NCBI GenBank assembly: GCA_036785705.1
Contig: JAWUZG010000056.1
Coordinates: forward strand, 5,891,001 to 5,955,000
Source: Acanthornis magna
Lineage: Eukaryota; Chordata; Aves; Passeriformes; Acanthizidae
Direction of reading: 5' to 3'
Length of the DNA stretch: 64,000 nt
Below the pieces are notes generated by a model. That model ran no database searches and was not told the DNA's origin. It saw only the letters and a list, made by a program, of their open reading frames with translations. How positions within the stretch are numbered: position 1 is the stretch's first letter; the number at the start of each line of letters is the position of its first letter. Both the position numbers and the translations under genes were made by a program. This document shows positions 52,246 to 64,000 of this stretch, piece by piece.

Positions 52246-55200
52246 TGAGATGAGCGCAGTTGGGCGGAGCGCGGTGCTAAGAACACCGAGGTTGTGGGTT
52301 CCATCCCTGTACGGGCCATTTGCTTAGGAGTTGGACTCAGTAATCCTGTGGGTCCGTTCCAGCTCGGACTGTTCTGTGAATCTGCGAAATTCATGTCTTA
52401 GTGGTATTTAAACATAAGGACCTGGAGCGATGCAGTAATTTGGCAGCTGCTGTGGCCGTCGGCAAGACTGGGGGCTGAATTACTTGTTTTCAGTTTTTAG
52501 TAAGAAATTGTACACTCCTCAGAGCAACACTTGAGGAATCCTTCTCCATTAATTTCCAGATTTTGGCTTCAGGTGGCAGCAGGTGGGCGCACGGCTCTGA
52601 GCAGTGCGGGCTGCAGACGCCGCAGGCTGGCGCTGATGGCCCGCGTGTCCCTCGGGGGCTCTGCGGGAAGCTGTGACTCCGGCATGGGATGTGACTCACC
52701 CAGCCGGGGCTGTCACAGCAGGACGCGCATGGCACTGGGGGCTCCGCACTGTGCTGACAAGTTTGTGCACGGAATGTTGTGTGTAGTTTCCCAGCCTCTG
52801 CCGCGCTCCGTATCGTTCCTGCGGGGCGTTGCAGACCCCGGTGTGAAGTGAAGCTTGCGCTAATCGCTTCCTCGCCGTGCCCAGACGTCAGAACGGATCC
52901 CGGGCCGGCGGTGCTGCTCGCATGAGTCACAGCTCCGCGGGGCTCGGGTGGGTGTGCGCTGCCCTGCCCTGCCCTGCCGCGGCTCCGTGTGCTCGGGGCG
53001 GCCGCGAGGTGTGTGTGTGCTTTGGGACAGCAGAGCGCAGCGCAGGGCACTTGTGAGCAGACACTCTGTGAAAGGGCAAAATACAATGGCAGGTGCCTGA
53101 GTTGAAAAGACGTGGTAGAAGAGTGTAAAAAAACAAAAAAAAAAGGTAATTCGAAGATGATTGCCTTAATTGAAAGTTTCATATTTTCTGTTAATTTTCT
53201 TTAGAATTGACTATCAGATGGGAAGGAGAATGTGGTTGTAGAAAAACAGGGTTTTCAAAACCTTATGAATAAGATATAATTCTGGCTATTCATAAGTGTC
53301 TAGCTTTCTGTCAAATGTGCAGAAAAATAGGGAAAGAAGAAAAAGGCCAGTTAAAACATTTTGGCATATGCTTTAACAGCTTTTGGTAAATTCAGTCCAG
53401 GACTTACCTAATGTGCTTAGGACTCCTCCAGGGTAATCTTTGGGACTTAAGGCTGCATCCCTGAAAATAGATGTTTTTGTGTGTGTGTTGCATTCGATAT
53501 GAGAGGTGTGAAGATTTTTTGCTGTTCTCGGGATGGTACTGTGTCTGAAAAGTGCTGGCAGCTATAGAAAATTGTTTATTCATACTACAGGTTTGGTTTT
53601 ATGGTTATTTTTATAGATGATTATTCTCCCAATTCAGATATATTTTATTTATAATCAGCTTAATTGTAAGTACTTGTGCTTACTCCCGGCAGCTGTGAAA
53701 ATGACTTTATAATGAAAAAACAATATTAGTGCTTGAAATTACTTTTGTTAATAGCCGTATTTTTCTATAAAAATACTGGTAGTCGAAAGATGAATATAAT
53801 TTCTAATGAGCAGTATTGTTAGAGTAACCTTAGTGTTTGATATCATACTTACAGTTGGGCATGAATAACATGATTTGACTAATATTTTTTTTTATCACCC
53901 CCTTCTTCTTTAAGATATTTAGATTCTGCAAATCAAAATGCCACAGAAACTTTAAAAAGAAACGAAATCCCAGAAAGATGAGATGGACTAAAGCATTCCG
54001 TAAAGCAGCTGGCAAAGAACTCACAGTGGTAAGAAGCTGAACTGATTCACACTTCACATTAGCACACTAAAATCGTTCTTCCCATGGCAGACAGGCTGGG
54101 TTAGGTGGCCTAAAGCATTGCCATTTAATTAGATGAGCTCAAGAAAGAGGGACTGTGGAAGAGAATGTGTGAGTTCTTTCAGAGTGAGCTATTCATTCAG
54201 CTTGATTAAAACCTGGATCTTCCTGCTTCAGGATGGAAGCCAGAGTGCCAGGTGTCTGTGTTGGTAACACGTGGTGGCTCCCAAGTCCAAGGCATTTTTT
54301 CCCACCAATAAATCTTTTACTCTGTACATTTACTATTGGTAGTTGCGTTTCTGCACAGTCAAATAATTGGAGTTACCGGAAGGAAGTCTCTCTGTGTAGA
54401 CCCCTGAAACAGTTACCTGTGAAGTCTCTTAAAAGCTTCCAATGTGTAGGAAAGTCTTTGCATAGATAAGAATGTTTGAAAAACAGCATGAGACCTTAAA
54501 TGCAATTTCAAAACGAAGTTGTTTCAGTGGTAAAAGTGTTAAACATTCACATTTGGTGGGACAGTCCTTCAATAATTTAAGAATTACTGTGACTTAATTA
54601 CCTATTTTTTACAGAATATTAAAAATTTAGTAAGCATTTTGACACTGATTTACTGCTTTCTGTGGATCTTTCGAGGGAAAGAATGTGGTTTTATTTTTTA
54701 ATGTGACTCTGAGAAGCCATGATTAATTAGCATCTTCAGTAATTGTGTTTCTTGCTTCCAAGTTGTTTCTGGCTATATTGAATTACATGTTTGAAAAGAA
54801 CTGAATTAAAAATTCCTTTATGCATGTCTAAATAGGTGATAGTGTGTTCCAGTTTTGAGATACAAAATGCATTTTAAGAATAAAACCAATACATGAACTT
54901 AGTGCTGTGTAACTTAGCTTTACCTCAACAAAAAACAACCTTTGGGCGGGAGAAGAGCTCAGATAAAATTGATATAAAGCTAAGCGTGCCTGGCAAAAAA
55001 AACAAAGATCAGGAAACTGTTTTTTCATCTTCAGCTCATGGGGGTGAGGGGACATGGTTGGGGGATGGCAGCTGCCCCAAATGCCACAGTGTCATCGATT
55101 GAAATATTTCACCATTTCAAATTATACCATTTCAATATTCTTAAAATGAGAGTGGTTGTTTGGTTTTTTTTAACCATTTCAAAATTACAAGCTGTTGAGT

Positions 55201-57603
55201 AGAACTTACTTGTCCTGCAATAAATGCTTTCAACTCTTCAGGTTTTCAATTTCATCTTCCACCTGTCTCATCTACTCTGTATTTCCTATTTGACATGGGT
55301 TTTCTATATTCCTTTTGTCTTGCTAAATAGAAAATAGCTGAAGGAGATGTTGTGGTAAATAGTTCTCTTCAGACAAATCACTGTGGCTCCTGACACTTTG
55401 AGGTCAAACACTCCACTTGATTTCCTTGTAGTAGTTATCTCTAATGGTTCAAGTCTAGGAACTGAGCTTCTGAAAGCGGGGGGAAAATCCTGTAAAATAT
55501 GAAGTTATATGAGTGAGTGCTATAGTAAGAATGTATTGATCTAAATATGCTTCTGCATGTAGTCTGTATTTACTTTTTCTTAATTCAGGATAATTCATTT
55601 GAATTTGAAAAACGTAGGAACGAGCCAGTGAAATACCAGAGAGAGTTGTGGAACAAGACTGGTGAGTCATTATGGAAAAAAACCAGTAGAGGAATTTTTT
55701 ACTTATCATGAATCTGTTTTCAAAAGACTTCTTAGAGTATTGACAGCTTAGTGATTGCGTTTGAAATTACTGGAATCATGACCAAATTCTCAGTATGTGG
55801 AGGAGGTTTGAGATTCAAACAGGTGTGGAGTTTCACTTGATGTTTTTTTGAGAAACTGGTTAGAAAATGAGGACCAGAAGTCCTTTATTTTGAATTATTG
55901 TCTTCAAAACCCCTTAGTGGTTTTCCAGCCTTTTAAGAGGTTCCCAGTGTGAGCCTTTTACACTGATGCAGTTGTTTTTATGTTTGTGATCATTCCACTT
56001 CAGTTTGTTTCATAGAATCAATTACTGTAAAATGGGAGAACTGCTTATATTGTGAGTGAATGCCACAAAGGAGAAGGTGTAACTTGCATCTGTTTTCAAG
56101 TAGAGTCTTTTGTAGTGATGGTTAACTATAGAAATTAAGTGTAGGCACGAAACTGAAAACATAAATAAGTTATAAAATACAAGTAATCATAGTTGCTACA
56201 CAGAATATTCCCTTATCCTACTCTTTAAAGAAGGAGTAGCTTCCTCCATATAGTGTAAGCGTTGCCTCTGGTATTTAGGTATTACAGAGTACTGGTAGAG
56301 TTGCTTTGCAAAAATAACATGAATTTTCTGCTGTAGGGATTGAAGCACATTTAAAACAATTTCTGCTTTATTTCAGTGGATGCAATGAAGAGAGTGGAGG
56401 AAATAAAACAAAAACGCCAAGCCAGATTTATTATGAACAGGTGAGAGTTATTTGTATGATGGGAGCCCTTGCGCGTCTGTGTTAGACAACCTTGCCAGAA
56501 ATGGGATGATCAACTTTTGAAGGGTTATTTGCTTTATATATACACATCATGCACATGCATATACACAGATGGGGGAAAATAGTTTGGATGTGCTCTACTC
56601 TGTGTTACAGTCTGTCCAAGGAAATGTAGGTTTTGGACACTCAAGGATAATAGTTTTGATGTAGTAGTTGTTTGTAATACAGAGTCATAAATTTAAACAC
56701 ATTTCTGATAGGAGTTGGTACAGTGCTGCATTTTTTGTAGTTTTGTATCCAGTATTTCCTTGAATTGGTTTTCAAATACTTTTTACCTTTATTTCCTCAT
56801 AATCATAGTTATTTACAGCCTATATATATATCTTTAGCGAGTGATACCATGCATTAAAATGAAAGCATACATCTCTTTGAAGGTAATTAAATCTGATTTT
56901 CCCCTTTCCCAGATTAAAGAAGAGCAAAGAGTTGCAGAAGGCAGAAGACATCAAAGAAGTCAAGCAGAATATTCACCTTCTTCGTGCTCCCCATGCAGGT
57001 AAGAACTTGCTGTAAGAACTTGGTTTGCCTACACAGTTTTAGGATGAATTACTCATTCTACAGATCAATAGTTCTGTGCATTTGTCTGAAAATTAATTTG
57101 TCTCTTGAATATGGAGAATAGTTCATGGTGCTAAATCTAAGCAGTGTCTTCATTCTGAATCAAACATACCTTTTTGTTTATCTAGTCCTGCATTCATCCT
57201 TTTTCTTCCTTATTTTGGGTACTTTAAATTGCACTCAGTACCTGGTGCTCCATGAACTGTATGTTTGTTAACCAGTGAGTGTTTGACTGCATTTTGGATT
57301 TTGCATATGAACAGTGCCAACTTTTCTGCTAAAACAATTCTTCAGTAGTAGTAGGAGGTGGTGAAGGTTACCAGTAAATACCTGTGAGCTTGATGGGTTT
57401 GCTCATAAACAACTCTTCAAGCAATGTATTTAGGCTGTTTCACCTAGAATAGACACTTCCATTGTTCAAAGAAAAACAGTTATTTGGGTTTAGAGAAACA
57501 TGTTGAATTTGATTTTTTTTTTTTTGAAGGCACACCAAAACAGCTGGAGGACAAAATGGTGCAGAAGCTACAAGAGGATGTGCATATGGAAGAAGATTCT
57601 TAA
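51929..57603 (+). CDS. RSL24D1: RSL24D1, ribosome biogenesis protein (L24e-like), complete, 6 coding exons
   Basis: RSL24D1 (yeast Rlp24) is a placeholder for ribosomal protein eL24 on nuclear pre-60S particles and is removed in the cytoplasm. Exons: 51929-52009, 53915-54028, 55589-55661, 56377-56440, 56913-56998, 57530-57603, total 492 bases, 163 residues as in mammals. The N-terminal L24e zinc-binding fold shows Cys 6, 9, 32 and 36 (CYFC and CKSKC). A basic middle ([17 protein letters not shown]) contacts rRNA in the family, and the C-terminal helix is charged, ending EDVHMEEDS. All phases agree and all introns are GT-AG. The exon 2 junction reads DCK-IFRFC. Confidence 0.98.
52246..52386 (+). 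mobile_element. tRNA-Ile-derived SINE with CR1-like tail (TguSINE1 type)
   Basis: The head resembles tRNA-Ile: GCGCAGTTGGGCGGAGCGCG around the A box, GTGCTAAGAACACC for the anticodon arm, a B box GGTTCCATCCC at 52298-52308 and TACGGGCCA. It passes directly into a CR1-like tail (GGAGTTGGACTCAGTAATCC, TGTGGGTCCGTTCCAGCTC, CTGTTCTGTGAATCTG). Such tRNA-Ile/CR1 SINEs are known from passerines. It sits in sense orientation inside RSL24D1 intron 1. Confidence 0.85.
52387..53914 (+). other. RSL24D1: RSL24D1 intron 1, remainder
   Basis: A GC-rich section at about 52560-53050, with a short CCCTG tandem at about 52958-52978 and an AP-1-type TGAGTCA at 52923-52929, is followed by AT-rich sequence to the exon 2 acceptor. 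No gene recognised. Confidence 0.45.
53915..54028 (+). CDS. RSL24D1: RSL24D1 exon 2
   Basis: Acceptor CTTCTTTAAG, donor GTG|GTAAGA. Encodes [20 protein letters not shown] and [17 protein letters not shown], with the second zinc pair C32/C36. Confidence 0.97.
55589..55661 (+). CDS. RSL24D1: RSL24D1 exon 3
   Basis: Acceptor CTTAATTCAG, donor ACTG|GTGAGT. Encodes [20 protein letters not shown] and WNKT. Confidence 0.97.
56377..56440 (+). CDS. RSL24D1: RSL24D1 exon 4
   Basis: A 64-base exon. Acceptor TTTATTTCAG, donor ACAG|GTGAGA. Encodes [20 protein letters not shown]. Confidence 0.96.
56913..56998 (+). CDS. RSL24D1: RSL24D1 exon 5
   Basis: Acceptor CCTTTCCCAG, donor GCAG|GTAAGA. Encodes [20 protein letters not shown] and HLLRAPHA. 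Confidence 0.96.
57530..57603 (+). CDS. RSL24D1: RSL24D1 exon 6
   Basis: Acceptor is a long T run followed by GAAG. Encodes [20 protein letters not shown] then EDS and TAA. Confidence 0.96.
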
Positions 57604-57935
57604 AGTGCTTTTATTTTCTATTTATATCTCTTCAGCAATTAACAGTTCCTTACTGCCTCACCTGACATCATTCAGAAATGTGCTTACAGCTGAAGAAAAA
57701 CACATTTTAATGAACAGTGGTCATTTACAATTTGAATTAATTTCTTAATGAAAAGTAATAAGATGGATACTGGTTTGGGCAGTACTTAAAATTGTGGAAT
57801 TTGAGCAAACCTTGTCAGCAGGATGGAGAATGAGGTATTACTGTTTGAGATACAATGTGCTCCTTGGAAAGTTACACTTTTTCTGGATAACTTTTCCATG
57901 TTATATCATAATAAAAGATGCTGGCCCTGAGCTTT
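57604..57935 (+). other. RSL24D1: RSL24D1 3' UTR
   Basis: Trailer ending after AATAAA at 57910-57915, about 310 bases beyond the stop. Confidence 0.65.
57910..57915 (+). terminator. RSL24D1: RSL24D1 polyadenylation signal
   Basis: AATAAA in CATAATAAAAG; the first canonical hexamer after the stop. A second occurs near 58290. Confidence 0.6.
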
Positions 57936-60900
57936 TCTTACTTTGTCATTCTTTCATGGTGGTAAAACCAGATAAAAATCTATCTTAATGGTTACAATGT
58001 GGGGCAGGATGTATTATTTTTCATCACTGCAGTGCAGTCCAGACGTATTGTCATTCTTGTCCTTAGGAAGCTTTCTCAATTTGAAGAACACAGTGTTTGT
58101 TTTATCTCCTTTTAAAGTCAGCCACCCCAGGATTCCATTGCAGTTGACACCTGGCAAAGCTAACATTGATGCAGGACCTAGGTCTGGAAAATAATAGTGG
58201 TGATATCACCCGGTTTGGAGTTGGACCTGGCATCATCCTCACCTACCACAATTCAAATCTAATGTCTAATCAGGCAGGCTGAGATGCTCAATAAATTACA
58301 CTTTAGGCTGTGTTTACCTGACACTCAGGATGAGTTTGATGGAAAAGATGCTGCTAAATTGCCAGTATTTTGCATATTGTGGTGGTATTTATTCAGTGTG
58401 TCAGCACTGAGATAAATTCTCACTGTTTTAAACTGTCAGCAGTTTATCTGCAACAGTGTGAGCAAAGAAAGCTTTCAAAGGGATTTATAGTATTTGCTTT
58501 CTTGTCATGCAGAAATCGTCAAAAACAGTAATTTGTAGTTCTGTTCCAGACTTGGATTTGTACTATAGCAAGCACTGGAAAACCTCATACCTACCACCCA
58601 CATGTATATCGTGGTGTTCGGGGAAGAATCGTATTTGAACTTACCTAAGGGACAGTGGGGGGTATGTGACATTAAGAGGCATTGTACTCAGCTTTTTATC
58701 TGGATTTATGAATTATATTCACATCTCTGGAAAATTATGTATTTTAGTGAGAATTCTAGTAATAAAAATATAATTCTTTAATTTGCTGTTAAGGTGATGG
58801 CTGATAAGCATTTTATGTGTCCAATATTGGTATTTCCGCTGTAAACTGTAACAAAAATAGCATCTGAAAAGCATATGGTATGTTGGCCAGGAAGCATATG
58901 TCAGTGGGGTGAAATCACTAGGATGGTACAGTATAAATACAGTGCATATGTGCTAATGTACACCAAGATGCTTGGGCTTGTTGAGGGAGATATTCACAGC
59001 ATGTTAATTTGTGTAGCTCCACATAAATGTACTAATTGACGTTTCAGCTCAAGAAATGTGAGATTTTTTGGACGGCCTGTTCTATTATGGTATTTGATAT
59101 CCGTAATTCTTTAAGTGGGATACTTCATCTACAAATCTTATTACATATAATTTTTTTATTTACTGAATTTTAAAGATAAGATGTTCACTGAGTGCCAAGT
59201 TTTATTTTCTCCAAAAATAGTAAAGTAAATCTGTGCAAAGCAGAGAAAGGTGATGAGCCCCATTGAATGTTATATAGTATTTATATAAAATCTTTTACTT
59301 CATTTGAGTTTATTTAACATTAAATAATATATTGCAATATCTGTAGTTGTTCTGTCCACCTATCTTTAAATGAACTGCAATAATTAACTGATTTGGGTAT
59401 CTGTAGGATTGTTAACCCTTTCCTATGAAGGTTTGTGAGTGAAATAGTCATTGTGCAGCAGCTGAGAAGAGCCATTTGGGGAGTACACTACAACCATAAA
59501 TCCTAAACACTGCCAGTTTTATGGGTTGCTCAACCTGTGTGCCTCAGTACTGGTACAATTGCAAGCAAGGGCTTTGGAAATACTGAGTTATCCCTCTGCC
59601 AGATGTGCTATTTCTCTGGGAAGCAGAGACTTGCAGCCTGCTGTGTGTACCTTGTAGTATGTAGGAGGTAGTTGAGGTTAAAAAATCTGTGAGTTACATG
59701 CGTATAGCACCTGTTCAGAAGGCGCCCTTGTGCTTGCTTTTTTTTTTTTTTGTTTTAAATTTTAATTGCTCTGTTGTCCTGTTCTCACTTCTGTCAACTG
59801 GAGCACACGGTGAGGGGGAAAGAAAGGGTTGCAGCTGAGGAACGATGTGGGGCTGGTGATCATCCTTCACATTTCTGCATAATCCCCTGCATGCAGAGAC
59901 CTTCATGGGGAGCTGCTGAGCTGTGGAGGTCTTTCTTTTAGGAGGCTGGCTGTCCAACCACATTTCTAATAGAAATTGTTATTATTCAAGACATCTTGGT
60001 GAAGATCTATTTGCTTGCTTAAGATGAAAATTGATTTAGATGTTGTATTTTATTTACAGGACTTAGAGAGAAAATGTCCAACTGAGCAGTATCCTGGTGG
60101 TCATGAAGAAATACTGCCAAATATGATGAAGGAAACACATTCCTCTTTCCACTTGAACAGCTCTAAATCAGACAGTGGCTTGCCAGAGGAGTTTGGGGAT
60201 GTGCAAATGGGGGGCCCTCATCTGCCTTCTGTGTGTGGGGCTGAGCTGTTTGGAGTCCTTGGGGAGGCAGGACCTGCCATCCGTACCCCCAAGAGCAAGT
60301 TGGAGAGATGATATTTTATGAGCAGCACATTGTTATTCAGAAGAGATCTGGGTTTAGTGTCATACATCAAAATCACTGGTCCTGTCTGTGCTGAGATCTA
60401 GTAAGAGCAGAGCCCAAGGTGCCTGTGAGTACAGACTTACAAGACAAATGATGATGATGATGTGTGAATATTTAATCAGAAGAATTATTTATGAATAACT
60501 GGTAGTGCTAAATTCCATTATACAGTCTGTCTTCTTGCCATCTACCAGAGCTAACAAACTATTGCCATTTTGTGTTTGTACTTTATGCCATCAGGAGCCT
60601 TTCTTCAAAACAAACTCTGATGGGCTCGATCAGAACAAATGTGATAGTCAAAACCAATTTTTAACAAATGCTTTTTAGTTTCAGTTGCTGTCATCTTTCC
60701 TTACAAAACAAAATCACATGTGTAGTTTTTTTTTCTTCAGACTGCAAAAGGTGGCAATGTGGATTTTAATAGTGATTTAGGAAGCATCTTTTTCTCATAT
60801 TTCCTCTTTTCTCTTTTTAATCCATCTCTGAGTGGTTTCAAGTTCCTTTTGCCCAGGGCCCTGAACAGGGGCTCCAGCCCTGCCCAAGTCCCCATAGTGC

Positions 60901-63900
60901 CCTTCATGTTTTTCATCATTTCCCTGTCTTTTTGGTGTGTGACTGTGCCTGTTCCCACCCCGGCTGCTCGGGGAAGGTGTGTGGGGAGCCATTTCTGTCA
61001 CTCCTGGGAAGCCCGCGGCCCACTCCGAGTGACGCCATCCTTGGAAATAGCATTCGTGTAGGTTCTGTGGGATGCTGAGCTCATGAGGGAGGGAAAGTGG
61101 TGCCTATTTCTGCCTTTTGCGCTGTGATTCAGCCCTGGGTCCCCAGGGGCTGAGGGGCAGCTCCTGGCAGGGCGCGGCCCTGCGGGAAAAGCCCTCACGG
61201 CTGCCCCAAAACAGCCCCGTGCCTCACGGACAGCTCGGGCACTCTCCACAGGCCTGGCCTTTTCCACCTCTTCATGCAGAGTAAGGCCTGGAGATACTTT
61301 TTGTTGCCTTTGGTCCGAGGTTGGATTTGCAATCTTGTTTCTTCCTTTGGGTGTCTATGGAGTTTTTCAGCTCAAAGTTTGATCCTGAGGGAATGACGGA
61401 AAAAATGGCGGGTGATGGTGAGGTTTTGGCTTTGCGTGTTTGTTTTGCTTTTAAGAAAAAAATGCAAATTCCTTCTTTCAGGCTTCGCTTTCAGTCTTTT
61501 CTTTACAAGTGCTAATACAGCGTGGAAAAAGTGTAAAATACAGCTTTCTGTGTAAACAAATCGAACTGGTGCCGGCTTTCTTCACAGGAAATTGGGCCTT
61601 CCCATAGTTTTGAGATTTTTTTAGTCAGAGATATTCCTGACATATTCTTCCTTTAGAGTAACAGCACAGTGGAGCCCAGCACGCATAGGAGATCTGTCTG
61701 TGACACAAAGAAAGGTAAATCAGTTCTACGAGATCTGTCTGTGTGTGACACAAAGAAAGGTAAATCAGTTCCATATGTTGACGTGGTTATAGGTGTCCAT
61801 GGCTGGAACAGCAATAGACAGCTGCTAATAGGTCCAAAGGCTTATATCCCAGGAGAAGAGATTTCAACCTCCAGGCTGTTCAATTCCTCAATTACTGTTC
61901 TGGCCTCAAAAATTCAATCTCCTTTACCAGCCTAACTTATTTATGGGTTGCACTGAATTGCGACCAGAGAGAAAGCAGAAAGCCGAAATAAATCAACCAC
62001 TGATAAAATTGTTTAAGCCTTCTTGTTGGCTGCCTGTCTATTTTTAGATCTCAATTTAAAGAAACCATATGCAGAGAAATTTTTTTTGTTTTATTCATGT
62101 TGAACAAGCAGCATTACTTGAGGCTGGGCAGGAACGCAGGGAGGAATAAGGATTTGTGGAGGTGGCTGTACTGGAAGACATTCTTTGCTGGTTTTGGGTT
62201 TGTTTGTGTGTTATCCTCCTCCCCTCCTTCCCCCCGCAAAGATTTTTTATGTTATATTTAGTTTGGTAAAATCACTCTTGTTTCCTAGACAGCTGTTTAT
62301 TCACCTTAAAAAGTACTTGGATAACATTTTGTCTTACACATATATATGGCAATAAAGGTATATACTGAATAAGGGGGTGATGTCAGCTCTAGCTCTACAA
62401 GCTGTGAGATTTATTAGTGACATTGTTCCAGTGTGGGGAACAGACTCCTGAACGGAAATAGATGTGTTATTTATAAGGTAACAATATTGTGCATCCACAA
62501 ATTATCACTGGGAATCATGGCGGATGTCTCTGCATAATTGAAAAAAAAATCTTGTTTGCAGGTATTTGAGGTGTTTTCTGTAGGCTCCACTTTGCACTTA
62601 ACTTGCAAATTAAGAGAATTGGTTTGGTAATCAACTTGACTGAAGTGATTCCTGAGTGGAGAATTTGAAAGCTTTCTTAGTACTTGATAAAATGGAAAGC
62701 TGCCAGAAATTCTCCCTTTTGTTGAGGTGAGGTTGGTTACAGTATTTTTGTTTATACAAGCTCCTGCAGGAGGGAGTATTTCCATTCAAGCTCACTGGAG
62801 AAATTGACTCTGCAGAACTGCTTGGGGTGAGAAATGAAATAAGCAAATGTTCTTCTCTCATATGACCATTGCCTGCCGTACCCAGCACTGGGCAAATTGA
62901 GACTGCATTTCAAATCCCTTTGTTTCCCAGTTTTTTGGTAGTCCCTGACACAAAACAAATATGGTACTCGTCATACAGGTTTAGCTTGATACATAAAGGT
63001 GGCAGACCTGAAAGCAGCAGTCTTCAGGCTTGGCTGTACAGACAGCTTTTTCTTCTAACAAGGAAGAAAAACTGTTGGTGGGTTTGGAAGTCAGAAAGAA
63101 CCAGCTAGGCTGCTCCCCCGGGCTGCTCCTGCCTCCTCTGTTTGGTTAGCTGTGTGGGGGACAGATGGAAAGTCATCCAAGGTTAATTTGATTAGCTGTA
63201 CCCAGCTTCTGGGGATCTCTGGGGAAAAGCTTCCTTTTGAAATGGAAGATACAGATATCATAATGTGATCCTAATTCGTGGGTGATATTTAGAAAGAAAC
63301 AGTATTTAACCTTGAGCTAGGAATACATTTAGAATGTTCTATACACAAAGCATGCTTTAATCCAGATTTCTTTAGGGCATGGCCTTGCTACTGCTTGGGA
63401 TGCCTCATATAGATTATCCCCAGGATATCTGGGGAATACTGTGATCCTGCATTTAAAGAACTTGTGCTTTTTCTCCATGGATGTCTACTTCCATGTCTGG
63501 TATTGACTTGGGAGGAGATTGTGTGTCAGATTTTGTCACTGATGCTGTCAGAAAGCTGTGATACAGAGGTGACAGGAAGCATTCTTTACTTTTCACAGCT
63601 GCTATAGATTCAATTGTTTTGAAGAGGAAGGAAATAGCTTTCTGAAAATTGCTTTTACTGGCTCTTGAAGGATTTCTACAGCAGATATTCAGAATTCAGA
63701 TTCTGCTTAAAAACATTCAGTGGTGAACACAGGAGGCATTCTTAGGTCAAACTAAAGCTGGTTGAGCAGGGTAAAGACCTGCAGTTCTCTATTAACAAAT
63801 TTATCCGCTTCCTGTGTTGATAGAAAAAGGAATTAATACTATTGCAAGCTTTTCTAGTGGTCATTATGGTCTGCACTCAGTTCAGCTTAATTGCTTATTG

Positions 63901-64000
63901 TATCATATGTAATGATCTTCATGACCCTGGTCATATAAGGACCAGGTATTCTCCCAGTTTCCTAAGGATATGTCAACTTTTGTTAAAATCCTTCTGCCAG
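57936..64000. other. Gene-poor flank downstream of RSL24D1
   Basis: No recognised gene. In other vertebrates UNC13C is the next gene, at a distance. Holds an (ATG)n microsatellite near 60447-60461, a GC-richer island at about 60940-61265, a short tandem duplication at 61690-61770 and an exon-like open frame at 60061-60311 of unknown meaning. Confidence 0.4.
61690..61770. repeat. Short tandem duplication, about 41-base period
   Basis: AGATCTGTCTGTG followed by ACACAAAGAAAGGTAAATC occurs twice in direct orientation, at 61690-61725 and 61731-61770. The second copy has four extra bases (GTGT). Near identity implies recent origin. Confidence 0.85.

Larger units (their letters stand above)
54029..57529 (+). 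other. RSL24D1: RSL24D1 introns 2-5
   Basis: AT-rich GT-AG introns (54029-55588, 55662-56376, 56441-56912, 56999-57529). No transposon or RNA gene recognised. I saw no snoRNA C/D or H/ACA boxes with convincing layout, although host genes of this class sometimes carry them. Confidence 0.4.

Noticed and set aside
51629..52248. Plus-strand frames of 147-166 codons over RSL24D1 exon 1
   Set aside because: One contains the true exon 1 by running through upstream sequence and the intron; the other is out of frame. The Kozak ATG at 51929 and family length decide the real start.
52250..52320. Possible functional tRNA-Ile gene
   Set aside because: The 5' acceptor strand is degenerate, the anticodon loop reads CTAAGAA instead of CTAATAA, and the sequence runs directly into a CR1-like tail. 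It is a SINE head.
52490..53182. 230-codon minus-strand frame in RSL24D1 intron 1
   Set aside because: Composition-driven open frame in a GC-rich intron section, with no recognisable domain and no supporting promoter or splice context.

Overview
The window is vertebrate nuclear DNA, almost certainly from a bird and probably a passerine. Genes are split by GT-AG introns, promoters sit in sharp CpG islands inside AT-rich sequence, and the interspersed repeats are avian. Two CR1 LINE 3' ends are present. There is also a tRNA-Ile-headed SINE with a CR1-like tail, a family described from songbirds (TguSINE1 type). The species cannot be read from the sequence.

Five protein-coding genes are present in the order CCPG1 (+, 5' end outside the window), PIGB (-), PIGBOS1 (+), RAB27A (+), RSL24D1 (+). 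This matches the conserved block on human 15q21.3 (mirror orientation); the chicken equivalent should lie on chromosome 10 (inference).

Region by region: 1-7385 holds the last four coding exons of CCPG1, an ER-phagy receptor. 7375-15815 holds the complete 12-exon PIGB, the third mannosyltransferase of GPI-anchor synthesis, tail-to-tail with CCPG1 and with 3' ends that appear to overlap by a few bases. 15.8-16.0 kb is a CpG-rich bidirectional promoter shared by PIGB and PIGBOS1, a 54-residue mitochondrial outer-membrane microprotein. A CR1 fragment (17.2-17.45 kb) separates this from a second CpG island (17.9-18.5 kb), the likely start of RAB27A. A 22-kb AT-rich intron follows, then the five RAB27A coding exons (40.8-46.4 kb). 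An intergenic stretch with an old CR1 leads to the RSL24D1 CpG island and its six coding exons (51.9-57.6 kb). The last 6 kb is gene-poor flank.

All PIGB, RAB27A and RSL24D1 exon boundaries were phase-checked. They sum to 530, 221 and 163 residues; the last two equal the human lengths. The genes do not form one pathway, but three touch the secretory system: CCPG1 (turnover of ER), PIGB (GPI assembly in ER) and PIGBOS1 (mitochondrial control of the ER unfolded-protein response). RAB27A acts in secretory-granule and melanosome docking, and RSL24D1 in 60S ribosome assembly.

The strongest unusual signal is the second intron of PIGB. It opens with the minor-spliceosome (U12) donor ATATCCTT, has a U12-like branch site about 10 bases from the next exon, and reading-frame arithmetic forces it to end in AA rather than AG or AC.
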